Assembly (NCBI RefSeq): GCF_014385435.1
Contig: NZ_JACSUD010000008.1
Coordinates: 35,051-99,050 of the forward strand
Origin: Alloprevotella sp. Lung230
GTDB taxonomy: Bacteria; Bacteroidota; Bacteroidia; Bacteroidales; Bacteroidaceae
Direction of reading: 5' to 3'
Length of the DNA: 64,000 bases
How positions within the stretch are numbered: the stretch's first letter is position 1; every line of letters starts with the position of its first letter. A model generated the notes under the pieces. The model did not search any database. It saw only the letters and a list, made by a program, of their open reading frames with translations, and had not been told where the DNA came from. This document shows, piece after piece, positions 51,556 to 61,400 of this stretch. The translations under genes and the position numbers were made by a program.

Positions 51556-52941
51556 TTAATCCTCTTCGGTGACGAGCCCGGAAAGGGTCTTCTTGGTCTT
51601 GGAGAAGAATTTGGAGAAGATGGAAGTCTTGCTCTTTTCCTTCACCGTGGGAGTGGGCTCTTGCGGCTCCGATTCCGGTTCGGGAGCAGGGGTGGGAGCG
51701 GATTCCGGCGCGGGGTCGGCAGGAGTGGGTGTGGGATGGCTTTCAAACAAGTCCTTCTGCACGGTGCGTTCGCCGGCGTTGCAGTTGGCCTCCCCGTTTA
51801 CCACCATCGCCAGGGCAACGTTGAACGTGCCGCCGTCGTTGAAGTTGCGGTTTTCGCAGCTCACGCTCAGGCGGGTGGGCGTCTTGGAGAAACGGATGTT
51901 CCAGTCCTTGAAGTGGGCATCGAAAGCCCGGCCGATGTTGGGCAGTTGGGCGGCACCACCGATGAGGAAAAGTCCGTTGACGAGATTTTCGCGGGTGAAG
52001 CCGGAAAGGTCGATTTGGTGCTTGATGTTTTGCACTATCTCCTCCACGCGTGCCCCGATGATGTCGTAGAGGTCGCCTTGCTTATAGGTGCGGTTGCCAT
52101 CGCGCAAGGGGATGATTTGGTCGGAGTCGTCGTCGAGGTGCTGTATGTCGGGATAGCCATAGGTGCGCTTGAGGGTTTCGGCTTCGCTCTCCTCGCAGTT
52201 GAGGATGTTGGCGATGTCGCGGGTGATGTTGGCCCCTCCCAAGGGGATGACGGCCAGATGGCGCAGGAGTTTGCCCTTGTAGACGGCCACCGTGGTGGTT
52301 TCGCTGCCCATGTCGACAAACACGCAGCCTGAGGTGCGCTCCTGTTCGGAGGTGACCACCGTGGCCAGTTGGGTGGCGGCCAGAGTGGTGCGCTCGATGG
52401 GCAATCCGGCTTTGCGGAAGCACGTTTCGATGGTTTCCACCGTAGTGGCGTTGCAGGAGATGTTGAGGAATTGTGTGTGAATGCTTTCGGTCATCACGCC
52501 CAGCGGTTCGGTGGTGACGATGGTGCCGAGTTTATACTCGAAGGGGATGGATTCCAGATAGAGGCGGTCGGCAGCTTTCTCCTCACGATTGAGCACGAGG
52601 AGGTTGTCGAGCAACTCTTGGGTGATGGTGAGGCGTTCGTGATACTCCTTGTTGATGCTGTGGATGATGGAGCGCGTGGCCTTGCAATCGATGGCCACGT
52701 AGAACCGGCCGATGCTGCGATTGACCTGCTCCTCCAGCCGCTCACGGATGGTTTTGAGGTTGGTGGTCATTTTCTCGACATTGAACACGCACCCCTTGTT
52801 GATGAAGTCGACAGAGGGAATGGCGACATAGGCGAGCACATTGATGATGCCTTCGGGCTCTTTACGCCCCACGATGCCCGTCACTTTGGAAGAACCGAGC
52901 ACAATGGCAGCCACAAAGCTGTTGGAGTTCTCTTTTGCCAT
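51556..52941 (-). CDS. ftsA: Cell division protein FtsA
   Basis: 461 residues, an actin-like ATPase that tethers FtsZ to the membrane. ATPase motifs are FVAAIVLGSSKVTGIVG at the N-terminus, FVDMGSETTTVAVYKG (about 205-220) and LIGGAAQLPNIG (about 325). After residue 400 comes a Pro/Glu-rich linker, and the C-terminus IFSKFFSKTKKTLSGLV is a good amphipathic membrane-targeting helix. Length is longer than in E. coli because of that linker, as in other Bacteroidota. It lies 12 bases after ftsQ. Confidence 0.95.
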   Translation of the reverse strand: MAKENSNSFVAAIVLGSSKVTGIVGRKEPEGIINVLAYVAIPSVDFINKGCVFNVEKMTTNLKTIRERLEEQVNRSIGRFYVAIDCKATRSIIHSINKEYHERLTITQELLDNLLVLNREEKAADRLYLESIPFEYKLGTIVTTEPLGVMTESIHTQFLNISCNATTVETIETCFRKAGLPIERTTLAATQLATVVTSEQERTSGCVFVDMGSETTTVAVYKGKLLRHLAVIPLGGANITRDIANILNCEESEAETLKRTYGYPDIQHLDDDSDQIIPLRDGNRTYKQGDLYDIIGARVEEIVQNIKHQIDLSGFTRENLVNGLFLIGGAAQLPNIGRAFDAHFKDWNIRFSKTPTRLSVSCENRNFNDGGTFNVALAMVVNGEANCNAGERTVQKDLFESHPTPTPADPAPESAPTPAPEPESEPQEPTPTVKEKSKTSIFSKFFSKTKKTLSGLVTEED

Positions 52942-52953
52942 ATCTGATATATT

Positions 52954-53691
52954 TTATTTTTGCGATGATTTGATGCCGATGACTTGGTTGCCATAGGCCA
53001 CGGAGATTTCTTTGTATCGGTGCCAACCCACTTGCGGCAGCACTTTTTCGTAGAACGCACGGAGGTTGCGGAGTTTGCGCGCAAAATTCTCGGGTGCACC
53101 GAAATGCACAATTGGGTCGCCCACTCGCATCACCATGTCGATGTCGTGATGGGGAGTGACGTTGATTTGCTGGATTTGTGCCTGCCAGAAAGGGTCGTTG
53201 TGGAGGATGCGTCCCAGTTCCACCAAATGAACTTTGGCAAAGCGGTGGTCGACATGTCCCGTCACCACGGCCACGTCGGCTTCGTAGCCACGAGCTTCCA
53301 TTCGAATGCCTTTGTTGTCCAGATAGTAGTCGTCACCGTTCTCGGAGAGGATGCGCAGGAGGGGAAGGCGTTGTTTCACCACCACTTGTACGTTTTGCCC
53401 CGGGGTTTTGACGCAGAGGGTGTGTTCGATGAAGGGGTCGGCATTGAGTTTTTGTTCAATCTTGAGTGGACTGATGTCCTTCATGGACCACCCCAAGGGG
53501 TAGAGACTGTGTTTGCGCAGCATCTGTTCCACATCGGCGGCGGTGATGAGGGTGGCTTGTGCGCTGTCGGCGATGACGATGTTGACGCTTTTGCACTGCG
53601 ATGCGTCCTGATGCGTGGAGAACTTAATCACCACGAAAATCAAGTAGCCGGTGATGCCCAGCAGGAGGAGAAGTTTGAGCACAGTGCGCAT
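52954..53691 (-). CDS. ftsQ: Cell division protein FtsQ
   Basis: 245 residues, a bitopic divisome protein. One N-terminal membrane helix (LKLLLLLGITGYLIFVVIKF) is followed by a periplasmic POTRA-like domain (VNIVIADSAQATLITAADVEQML) and a beta domain. FtsQ of this phylum diverges strongly, so the call rests on topology, length and position between murC and ftsA. Gaps are 21 bases to murC and 12 to ftsA, so all are in one transcript. Confidence 0.85.
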   Translation of the reverse strand: MRTVLKLLLLLGITGYLIFVVIKFSTHQDASQCKSVNIVIADSAQATLITAADVEQMLRKHSLYPLGWSMKDISPLKIEQKLNADPFIEHTLCVKTPGQNVQVVVKQRLPLLRILSENGDDYYLDNKGIRMEARGYEADVAVVTGHVDHRFAKVHLVELGRILHNDPFWQAQIQQINVTPHHDIDMVMRVGDPIVHFGAPENFARKLRNLRAFYEKVLPQVGWHRYKEISVAYGNQVIGIKSSQK

Positions 53692-53712
53692 AGCGAGGAG
53701 AAAGAAAAGCGT

Positions 53713-55083
53713 TTATTTTCGTTGGAGGATTTCGGTCAGTTGTGCGCAATAGTTGTCGGCATCGCCGGCACCGAGGACGACGAGCACGTCGAAATGGCCT
53801 TCTTCCACAATCTGCGGTAGGTCTTCCTTGTGGGCCAGGCGCTTTTGCATGTCCGGACGGAGGCAGTCGAAGATGATTTGCGAAGTCACACCCGCTATCG
53901 GGGCTTCCCGTGCGGGATAGATGTCGAGCAAAATCACCTCGTCGAGCATGGAGAGGGCGTCGGCAAATTCGTGATAGAAATCGCGGGTGCGGGTGTAGAG
54001 GTGGGGTTGGAAAATGGCGGTGATTTTGCGACCGTCGAACACTTCACGGAGCGATAGGATGCTTTGTCGGATTTCGGCCGGGTGGTGTGCATAGTCGCTG
54101 AGGAAGACACATTTGTCCGTCTTGATTTTGAAATCGAAGCGGCGATCCACTCCACCAAACGAGGCCATGGCGCGGCGGATGCTGTCGGCATCGACCCCGG
54201 CAATCTGTGCCAAAGCACAAGCTGCAATGCCGTTGTCGATGTTGATGCTCACGGGGACGCCCAGTTCGATGTCGCGCACATTTTCGATGGGTGAAACGAG
54301 GTCGAAGACGATGCGCCCGCCGCCGATGCGGATGTTTTCGGCGTGGAAGTCGCCTTCAGTGCGGGCATAGTCGTAGCGGCGCACACCAGTTTGCAGACGC
54401 TCCTCAAAACGTAGGTCGCGATGCACGACAAGCGCTCCACCGGGCTGGATGAGACTGGTGTAGTGAGCGAAACTCTCCAAATAGGCCGCTTCCGTGCCGT
54501 AGATGTCGAGGTGGTCGGCATCGGCCGAGGTGATGACCGTGGCGTAAGGGCGGAGGTGATGGAAAGAGCGGTCGAACTCATCGGCTTCAATCACCACATA
54601 GTCGCTCGTTTCAGAGAGCAGATAATTCGTACCGTAGTTTTTGGTAATGCCCCCCAAAAAGGCGTTACACCCCACACTGCTTTGATGGAGGAGGTGTGCG
54701 GTCATGGCCGATGTCGACGTTTTGCCGTGCGTCCCCGCCACGCAAAGTCCTTTCTTTTGGCGCGTCAGTACGCCCAGCACTTCGGCACGCTTCCGGAGCT
54801 CAAAGCCTTCGGCCTTGAACCACGCCATCTCGCGATGGTCGGCAGGAATGGCGGGGGTGTAGACTACCAAGGTGTGCTCGGGGTGGCGAAATTTCTCGGG
54901 GATGCACTCAGGGTCGTCCTCGAAGTGGAGGTCTGCGCCCTCCTTGCTCAGGGCGTCGGTCAGGGGCGAAGGGGTTCGGTCGTAGCCGCCCACGTGCAGA
55001 CCTTGCTTGAGAAAATAGCGCTCCAAAGCGCTCATACCGATGCCGCCGGCACCGAGGAAATAGACGGATGTATAGGGTGTCAT
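53713..55083 (-). CDS. murC: UDP-N-acetylmuramate--L-alanine ligase
   Basis: 456 residues. Adds the first amino acid of the peptidoglycan stem peptide in the cytoplasm. The N-terminal UDP-binding VYFLGAGGIGMSALERYF, the ATP loop GTHGKTSTSAM (about 113-123) and IEADEFDRSFHHL are all present, and the C-terminal HHPAEIRQSI and IFQPHLYTRTRDF end the Mur ligase fold. It lies 123 bases downstream of murG; that gap holds a weak hairpin. Confidence 0.96.
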   Translation of the reverse strand: MTPYTSVYFLGAGGIGMSALERYFLKQGLHVGGYDRTPSPLTDALSKEGADLHFEDDPECIPEKFRHPEHTLVVYTPAIPADHREMAWFKAEGFELRKRAEVLGVLTRQKKGLCVAGTHGKTSTSAMTAHLLHQSSVGCNAFLGGITKNYGTNYLLSETSDYVVIEADEFDRSFHHLRPYATVITSADADHLDIYGTEAAYLESFAHYTSLIQPGGALVVHRDLRFEERLQTGVRRYDYARTEGDFHAENIRIGGGRIVFDLVSPIENVRDIELGVPVSINIDNGIAACALAQIAGVDADSIRRAMASFGGVDRRFDFKIKTDKCVFLSDYAHHPAEIRQSILSLREVFDGRKITAIFQPHLYTRTRDFYHEFADALSMLDEVILLDIYPAREAPIAGVTSQIIFDCLRPDMQKRLAHKEDLPQIVEEGHFDVLVVLGAGDADNYCAQLTEILQRK

Positions 55084-55206
55084 GACCTGTTGAGGGTTCG
55101 TGTAGTGAGTAGTGGAGTGTTGCAGTGAGGAGAAAGCGTTTGTTGTGCAAGCGTTTTCTCCTTTTTTCTTTTTCGTGGAAAAACGACTCGTGGGAAAAAC
55201 GCCCTT

Positions 55207-56325
55207 TCAAGATTGGGTTGCTTCGGCGAGCCGAATCACCTCGTCGGCAATGTCGCTTGCTGCATGGGGTTTGGCCAGCAGCTGCGCGTTGTGCGAGAGG
55301 AGTTGCAGGCGGGCGCTGTCTTGCACGGTGTCAATAGCCAGCGGGAGGAGTTGTGCCACGGCTTCGGCGTCTTTCATCAGCAGCGCCGCGTCTTTGTGCA
55401 CCAGTGCCATGGCGTTGTGTGTCTGGTGATCTTCGGCCACATTGGGCGAAGGCACGAGGATAGAGGGCTTGCCCAGCAGGCACAGTTCGCTGATGCTCGA
55501 TGCACCGGCACGGCTGATCACCAAATCGGCCACGGCATAGGCCGAAGCCATGTCGGCGACAAACTCCGTCACGTGGAGGTTTTTCGGACAACCTTGGGCT
55601 TTCAGGCGCTCGGCAATTTCTTGGCTGTAAAACTTACCCGTCTGCCACAGAAACTGAAGGTGATGTTGCCCCTCAATCAGCGCCAGGTGGTGGAGCACAC
55701 TTTCGTTGAGGGTACGGGCGCCCAGACTGCCGCCGATGATGAGCACCGTGCGCTTCCCTTCTTCCAGCCCGAGAGCGGCTAAGGCTTCGGCGCGACCGGC
55801 GGCAGGGTGGAGCAGATTTTGTCGCACAGGGTTGCCGGTCAGCACAAGGCGGTCGGCCGGGAAAAAGTGCTCCATACCCTCATAGGCCACACAGATGCGC
55901 CGAGCGCGGCGAGCAAGCAGTTTGTTGGTCACTCCGGCATAGGAGTTTTGCTCTTGCAGCAACGTGGGGATGCCCATGTCGCCGCACACACTCAGTGTGG
56001 GTCCGCTGGCATAGCCGCCCACGCCCACCGCCACCTGCGGCCGAAACTCGCGGACGATGCGGCGCGCTTTGCGTTTGGACTTGAAGATTTTGATCAGCAC
56101 TCCGAAGTTGCGCCACAGGCGTTTGCGGTCAAATCCTGCTATCGGCAATCCCTCGATAGGGTAGCCCGCAGCGGGGACGCGCTGCATCTCCATGCGCCCT
56201 TCGGCCCCCACAAAGAGGATTTGGGCATCGGGACGCTTCATACGGATTTCGTTGGCGATGGAGATGGCCGGAAAGATGTGTCCTCCCGTGCCGCCTCCGC
56301 TGATAATCACTCGGAGTTCGCTCAT
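55207..56325 (-). CDS. murG: UDP-N-acetylglucosamine--N-acetylmuramyl transferase MurG
   Basis: 372 residues, a GT28-type enzyme that converts lipid I to lipid II at the inner membrane. The glycine-rich loop ISGGGTGGHIFPA is near the N-terminus, and GGSLGARTLNESV and SRAGASSISELCLLGKPSILVPSP are the second-domain motifs. It has its own promoter box at 56355-56362 and is here the first gene of the division cluster; ftsW and murD, normally in front in this phylum, are not present, only an adhesin remnant and an insertion sequence. Confidence 0.96.
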   Translation of the reverse strand: MSELRVIISGGGTGGHIFPAISIANEIRMKRPDAQILFVGAEGRMEMQRVPAAGYPIEGLPIAGFDRKRLWRNFGVLIKIFKSKRKARRIVREFRPQVAVGVGGYASGPTLSVCGDMGIPTLLQEQNSYAGVTNKLLARRARRICVAYEGMEHFFPADRLVLTGNPVRQNLLHPAAGRAEALAALGLEEGKRTVLIIGGSLGARTLNESVLHHLALIEGQHHLQFLWQTGKFYSQEIAERLKAQGCPKNLHVTEFVADMASAYAVADLVISRAGASSISELCLLGKPSILVPSPNVAEDHQTHNAMALVHKDAALLMKDAEAVAQLLPLAIDTVQDSARLQLLSHNAQLLAKPHAASDIADEVIRLAEATQS

Positions 56326-56354
56326 AAGTAGGTGGGCATTTTTGGTAAACTGAG

Positions 56355-56362
56355 CAAAAGTA
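56355..56362 (-). promoter_or_regulatory. Bacteroidota -7 box for the murG cluster
   Basis: The minus strand reads TACTTTTG, fitting TAnnTTTG, 29 bases before the murG ATG. It suggests the cluster is expressed from here. Confidence 0.6.
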
Positions 56363-56506
56363 ACAAATTATTTTGGAGAAAACGAACTTTCTCCTCAAAA
56401 AAGTGGGTTGTAAACATTTTTGGTCGAACAAAAAAGTAGGAAAAACTTTTCCTGCTTTGTTATCTGCAAACAAGATATTCTGATATGGGCTCTCCAAAAA
56501 AAGAAA

Positions 56507-56599
56507 ACCGAGGCCGCTCCTTTCCGTAACGATGTACTCTCACACATATTGCTATAACTCATAATAGCTATACATCGTTCGGGGCAGGAGGGCCTCGGT
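56507..56599 (-). terminator. Large nested hairpin, terminator of the adhesin remnant
   Basis: The outer arms ACCGAGGCC / GGCCTCGGT (plus CTCCT / AGGAG after one bulged base) enclose AACGATGTA / TACATCGTT, which enclose GCTAT / ATAGC. On the minus strand the outer stem is followed by TTTTCTTTTTTT. At 93 bases it is larger than a usual terminator and could also be a small structured RNA. Confidence 0.65.
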
Positions 56600-56645
56600 C
56601 AAATAACCACGTACACTTACGTAGTTGTAGAGAAAAGTAAGTTTA

Positions 56646-56927
56646 TCACTCCGTCAGCACACGCTGGCGTAGGTGGGGATTCACCATAGCAGGATAGCGC
56701 TTCTTGAAGCGCACCGTAATGATGGGGCTTTCCGTAGAGCACGTACCGGCAGAAGTGATACGCTTGTAGTAAACAATCGAACCATAGCGCTGCGTCTCTG
56801 TGTACGTCTGGTCCGTAGCACCTGCGATGTTCGTCCACGTGGTCTTGTCCAAACTGCGCTGCCATTGGTAGGTGCGGGTAGGATTACCCGTTACGAAACC
56901 TGCCGTCAGCGTGAAGGGATTCTTGGC
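56646..56927 (-). pseudogene. 3' remnant of a surface adhesin-like protein
   Basis: A frame of about 93 codons without a proper start, cut at its 5' side by the insertion sequence at 56925. It reads TLTAGFVTGNPTRTYQWQRS, then TTWTNIAGATDQTYTETQRY and YYKRITSAGTCSTESPIITV, a pattern typical of Ig-like repeats in Bacteroidota T9SS or gliding-type adhesins. It ends with RQRVLTE and no sorting tail. The 5' part is not found on the other side of the insertion sequence, so a deletion or rearrangement also happened. Confidence 0.7.
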
Positions 56928-56964
56928 TTAATGGTCAAATGTACTCCTAGAATAGCTCAAATCC

Positions 56965-57914
56965 TTAGTGTTTATCGGGGTTGAAAGCTCCTAATATGTT
57001 TCCGATAAGCAGTTCTCTCTTTTCTATCGAAAGTCCACGATGAATACGCAATCTCATCTTCAATACAGAATTGAGAGACTCTATAGCCTTGTTAGTGCGC
57101 GGAACCTGATGGATAGGGAATTTTTCAAAGGTAAATAGTGCATTTAGATTGCGTTTTAAGCTGTAAAAAGCACTTCGCGTTCTTCTATGAGTGAAATGCC
57201 ATTTACCCTCTTCTCCATAAGTCTTTTCTTGTAGAAAATCTTTCCACTTTTGCTCCCACTTTTCAAGAGATTGTTCAAAATCTAAATGATTCGTTTGTGT
57301 AAGCCGGTGTGCCAAAGACGTGAGTTCTTTGGCCACAGGCAAACGTGGATTAGTTGTGAGCAAATGTCGTATTCGCTGAAGTTGATGAAACTGACAATAC
57401 TGATAAGGAATCTCTGGAAAAGCCTCCTTAATGCCTGATAATGCATCACTTACAATGGCTCCAATTGTAAAGCCTTGATTTTGGAGATAAGAAATGCCGG
57501 CTTGATAATCACAAACTCGTTCCTTACTACGCAAGAAGCGATAGTGTAAGACTCGGTGCGTTGAAGCATCCATAAAAATGACGACTCCAAAGTTTCGACC
57601 CCAATACGTGGCCTCCATTTGTAGCGTTATTGGAATGGGATGAATCGAAAGGGTCACGTTCTGAGTTTTGGACGCGTTTTTGAGATATCGTTGTAGAGTA
57701 GAAACTGGAATACCATACTTTTGGGCTGTTTCATGCAGTGTATGGCGTCCTTGTAAGTAGAACTCTACTATAGCTGCTTTATTGACCTTCCAACGACCAC
57801 TAAAATAACTTAGACAAATCTTGCAATACCAATATGAGGCTGCACCTTTAACTCCTTTGCGGATTACTTCATGAGAACCGCATTTGGGACACTTTTTTTA
57901 CGATGAATTTCCAT
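56965..57914 (-). CDS. IS256-like transposase, Zn-ribbon variant, needing a -1 frameshift
   Basis: The core (56965-57657 and upstream in the same frame) reads IFMDASTHRVLHYRFLRS, then IVSDALSGIKEAFPEIPYQY and CQFHQLQRIR, the Asp and Cys/His pattern of IS256/MULE-type DDE enzymes. Upstream in that frame is a zinc ribbon, KCPKCG then YWYCKIC, and a helix-turn-helix. That frame has no start codon. A short leader from the ATG at 57914 reads MEIHRK and reaches a run of seven A (57893-57899 on the plus strand as T), where a -1 slip would join the two. Either this is programmed frameshifting or the copy is broken. The family name is moderately sure. Confidence 0.72.
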
Positions 57915-57934
57915 TATAGTACTATGAGTACCTG

Positions 57935-57942
57935 CAAAGGTA
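57935..57942 (-). promoter_or_regulatory. Bacteroidota -7 box for the transposase
   Basis: The minus strand reads TACCTTTG, fitting TAnnTTTG, 20 bases before the leader ATG. Confidence 0.5.
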
Positions 57943-58043
57943 TGAAAAAGAGAGCATTATGACCTCTTTCAGGAGTACATTTGACCATTAAGCCTTTTTT
58001 TATTTGAATACACCGATGATCCATCTTCCTCCTATGAAGACCG

Positions 58044-58099
58044 AAATTGTCTTATAAGAGAATTTGAATTGTCCTACAAGAGAGTTTGACCCTTAAGCC
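58044..58099. repeat. Two 22-bp repeat units and an insertion-sequence end remnant
   Basis: Units AAATTGTCTTATAAGAGAAT (58044, near palindrome centred on CTTATAAG) and GAATTGTCCTACAAGAGAGT (58066) are 22 bases apart. TTTGACCCTTAAGCC at 58085-58099 differs in one base from the inner part of the right repeat of the neighbouring insertion sequence. The stretch 58100-58372 shows no gene. Confidence 0.55.
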
Positions 58100-58372
58100 T
58101 CTTTTCGTCCAGCAAAGTGGTGGAAAGTGTGACATAAAAACGCTCCTACTCGAAAGGGAGTGGACGAGTATTCTCAAAAGAAGGATGAGTTTTTTTGCCA
58201 TGGCAGTGCTTAAGTCTCCTCTTTCGTATAGTTGGCTGCTGTTGCTGAAAGCAATGCCTTTGAACCACTCCACGTTCTCGTGGGGTAGGACGGTCGCAGT
58301 AAGCGTGCTGATTGAAGGTCAGCCCGATTTCGTTTTGAGCACATTGTCACGAAGGAAAACAGAAAGACGCAA

Positions 58373-58404
58373 AGAAGCCGCATCGTGGGAGCGATGCGGC
58401 TTCT
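58373..58404 (-). terminator. Terminator after the GH31 gene
   Basis: A 13-bp stem, AGAAGCCGCATCG / CGATGCGGCTTCT, with a 6-base loop; the minus strand continues with a T-rich stretch. It lies 40 bases past the stop at 58444. Confidence 0.85.
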
Positions 58405-58443
58405 TGGAAGTGTGCGGGATGAGCGCCCGGGAGACGGCGTGCG

Positions 58444-61400
58444 TCAGTCGAAGCTGACGGTGCCGAGGTTGCGGTCGACGAGGAGGCCGTCTTGGAGGCG
58501 GAGGTTGAAGCGACCGTCCTTCTTGGCGCGGAACTTGATGGTGAAGAGTTCGGGAGCGCCCTCTTCGAGCAGGAAGTTGTTGCCGCGATTGACGAAGGTG
58601 GGATAGAGCGCCTTCTTGCCGTTGGAGTGCAGGCGGTCGTAGGTGAGGTTCACCAGTTCCTTCATCCCCTTGAGGTCAAGGCCGAGGTATTCGAGTTCGT
58701 CGGCATTGTAGGGGAGGGCAAAGCTGAGGGCATTGACCGCGTGGAGGTCTTTGCCGCTCACCTTCACCTCCAGCACGTCACCAGCCTTGAAGGCCTTGGC
58801 CGAAGGCGTGAGCACGAGGGCACCACTCACCTTGGTGTTGGCATTGCTCACACCGCCATCGAGTTCCACACCCACGCAGGAGATGTCATAGGCGTCGATG
58901 AGGCCGTTGCGGTTGATGTCGCCGATGGCCACGTAGTCGTAGTCGGCATCGCCGCGGCGCAGGCCGGTGTAGTTCATGTAGGAGGTGAAGTCGTTTTCGT
59001 CCACGCGCTTGTCGCGGTTGATGTCGCCCTGCATGACACCCTCTGTGCCGGGACGGCGGAAGACATACATCTCGCGGCCCGAACCATAGCCGCCCACCGC
59101 TTCGTCGATGTGGAACTTGACGTAGCGTGCTGTCTGGTCGGCGGTGAAGGCGAGGGTTTTGTGAGCATCGTCCTTCGTCCACGTGAAGGCGGTCGGTTCG
59201 CTCCACGTCTGTCTGTCGGTAGAGAGAGCGTAAGTGCCGCGCAGGAGTGTGCCGTTGCCGGCGCCCTCACGAGGCACGTATTCGATGCGGTCGAGCTGGT
59301 GGACGGCGCGGAGATCGACAATCATGTCGAAGGGCAGCGCCTTGCTGTTGTCCCACGCCGTGTGCCACATCGTTTTGAGGTCGCGGTCGAAGAGTTTGTC
59401 GGTGCCCTGCCCGCCTTGGTTGGCCACGGTGGTTTGCGCACGCACGCCCTTCACCGCCCATTCGAGCGGGTCGCTCACGGTGTTGAGGCTGAAGGTGCTC
59501 CACGGTCCGGCGCCATCGGCATTGACGGCGCGGAGGCGGAAGGAGTAGGGCGTGAGGGGAGTGAGCTGGTCGAAGAGGAGGCGGGTGTCGCGGATGGTGC
59601 TGTAAAGCTGTCCGTCAAACTCCACCTCGTAGTAGTCGGCATTGTCCACCTTGTTCCAAGCCGGAGTGAGGGTGTAGGCTTGCAGGTCGCTCCGGCCCTT
59701 GTCGAGCACAGGGGCGGCGAGCGGGCCGCGGTGGGTGAGGAGGTGTTCGGCGGGCTTGAAGACAAAGCCTTTCACCTCAAGCGAGAGGGCGTTGTACTTC
59801 ACATTGGTCTTCTCCACCTTGACGAGGAGTTGCGGATTTTTCACCACTTCTCCCACGCTCTCTTCGCCCGGCTTCACCCAGAGGTTGAGGTTGGGGCGCG
59901 CGTCGTAGAACCACACGTTGTCGCCCTGGTCGAAGGCTTCGCGGGTGGCGACGCGGGTGAGTTTCACCTTCTTTTCGCCCACACGAGCAGTGAGGCGCTT
60001 GGGGGCTGCCGTCACGTTGATGCGCAGTTCCGTCTGCTTGTCGGGGACGAGACCGTCGAAGTTGCCCACAGCCTTGTCGATGTGCAGGGTGAGCACGTCC
60101 TTTTTCACCTTCGTGTGGAGTTGTGTGGTCATGCCCTCGCCGTTGAGGTAGGCCGTGGTGCGGCCGTCGTCGTCATATTCTTCGGCCGTCGTTCCGCAGT
60201 CGGCATAAATCTCGTAGGCACGGAAGTCTTTGCGGATTTCGCCCGGGTTGTTGTTGGGGTTCGTCATCGGGATGATGGCGTCGGCCTTGACCAGCACGGG
60301 AAGTTTCCAGAGGGGCGCATCGAAGTGGTTGAGGATGCGTCCGCCGGCGTAGCGGTGGCCCGTGAAGTAGTCAATCCACGTGCCTTTGGGGAGGTAGATG
60401 CCGTCGCGGCGGTCGTTGCCCTCCTTGTCGGCGGCGGTGTTTTGGTAGACGGGGGCCACGAGGAAAGCATCACCACACATGAACTGATATTGCGTGCGCT
60501 TGCCGAGGGTGAAAGCGTTGGCCTCTTCCATGAACATGGGGCGAATCATGGGGCGTCCGCTCACCGCCTCGTGAGCAGCGGTGTAGAGATAAGGCATCAG
60601 TTCGCTCTTGAGTTTGAGGTACCAGCGGTTGAGTGCCACGCTCTTTCCGCCCAACGCTTCGGGATACTTCGGGTTGGCGCCCCAGCCGTCCATGTTGAGC
60701 GCCATGGGAGTGAACGTCTTCCACTGGAACTCACGCACATTGATGGGGATGTTGCGTCCGCCGAAGATGCCGTCGGTGTCGGAAGAGATGTTGGGTTGTC
60801 CCGAGAGTCCGGAACCGATGAAAGTGGGGATGTGGAAACGGATGTATTCCCACTCACCGCCTGTCTGATCGCCGCTCCAAATGCCGGCGTAGCGCTGTGT
60901 GCCGGCCCAGCCGTCGAGGGAGATGATGAAGGGGCGGGCATTGTTGCCGTAGAAAGGCATGATTTTGCCCACATCGGCCACACCATTCAGTCCGAAACTG
61001 TAGCCCCAGCCCACCCAGGCCACGTCGGTCTTGAGCACGCGCACGCCGGCGTCCTTGACCTCCTTCACGATGTCGCGCTGCAAGAGGGCTTCGATGCTGT
61101 CTTTGGGATGGAGGTCGCTCTGTGTCCAGAGGCCGATTTCCACGCCTTTCGAGCGGGCATAGTCGCCAAAGCTCTTGAGGTTGGCGATGTTGCCGTCGAG
61201 CGTGGCGGTCTGTCCGTAGCCGGCGCCGTAGCCGTCGTTGGGGAGGAACCAGCCGAGCGGCATGTCGTGCTTGATGTAGCGGTCGATAGCGGCACGGGCG
61301 GAGAATTGATAATTGTTGAGTTCGCCGTTGAGGCTCTCGCGGATGCCGCCGTTGTTCTTTTGGCTTTCGTTGTAGGTCTTGCCGTCTTCAAACTTCATGA

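Larger units (their letters stand above)
56925..57994. mobile_element. Insertion sequence with 24-bp inverted repeats, 1070 bp
   Basis: Perfect 24-bp inverted repeats lie at 56925-56948 (beginning GGCTTAATGGTCAAATG) and 57971-57994. They enclose one transposase gene. No clear target duplication is seen at the edges, consistent with later rearrangement. A related end sequence, TTTGACCCTTAAGCC, lies outside at 58085-58099. Confidence 0.88.

Noticed and set aside
55129..55161. Hairpin between murG and murC as a terminator
   Set aside because: The T run is on the plus strand, so it cannot terminate the minus-strand transcript in the usual way.
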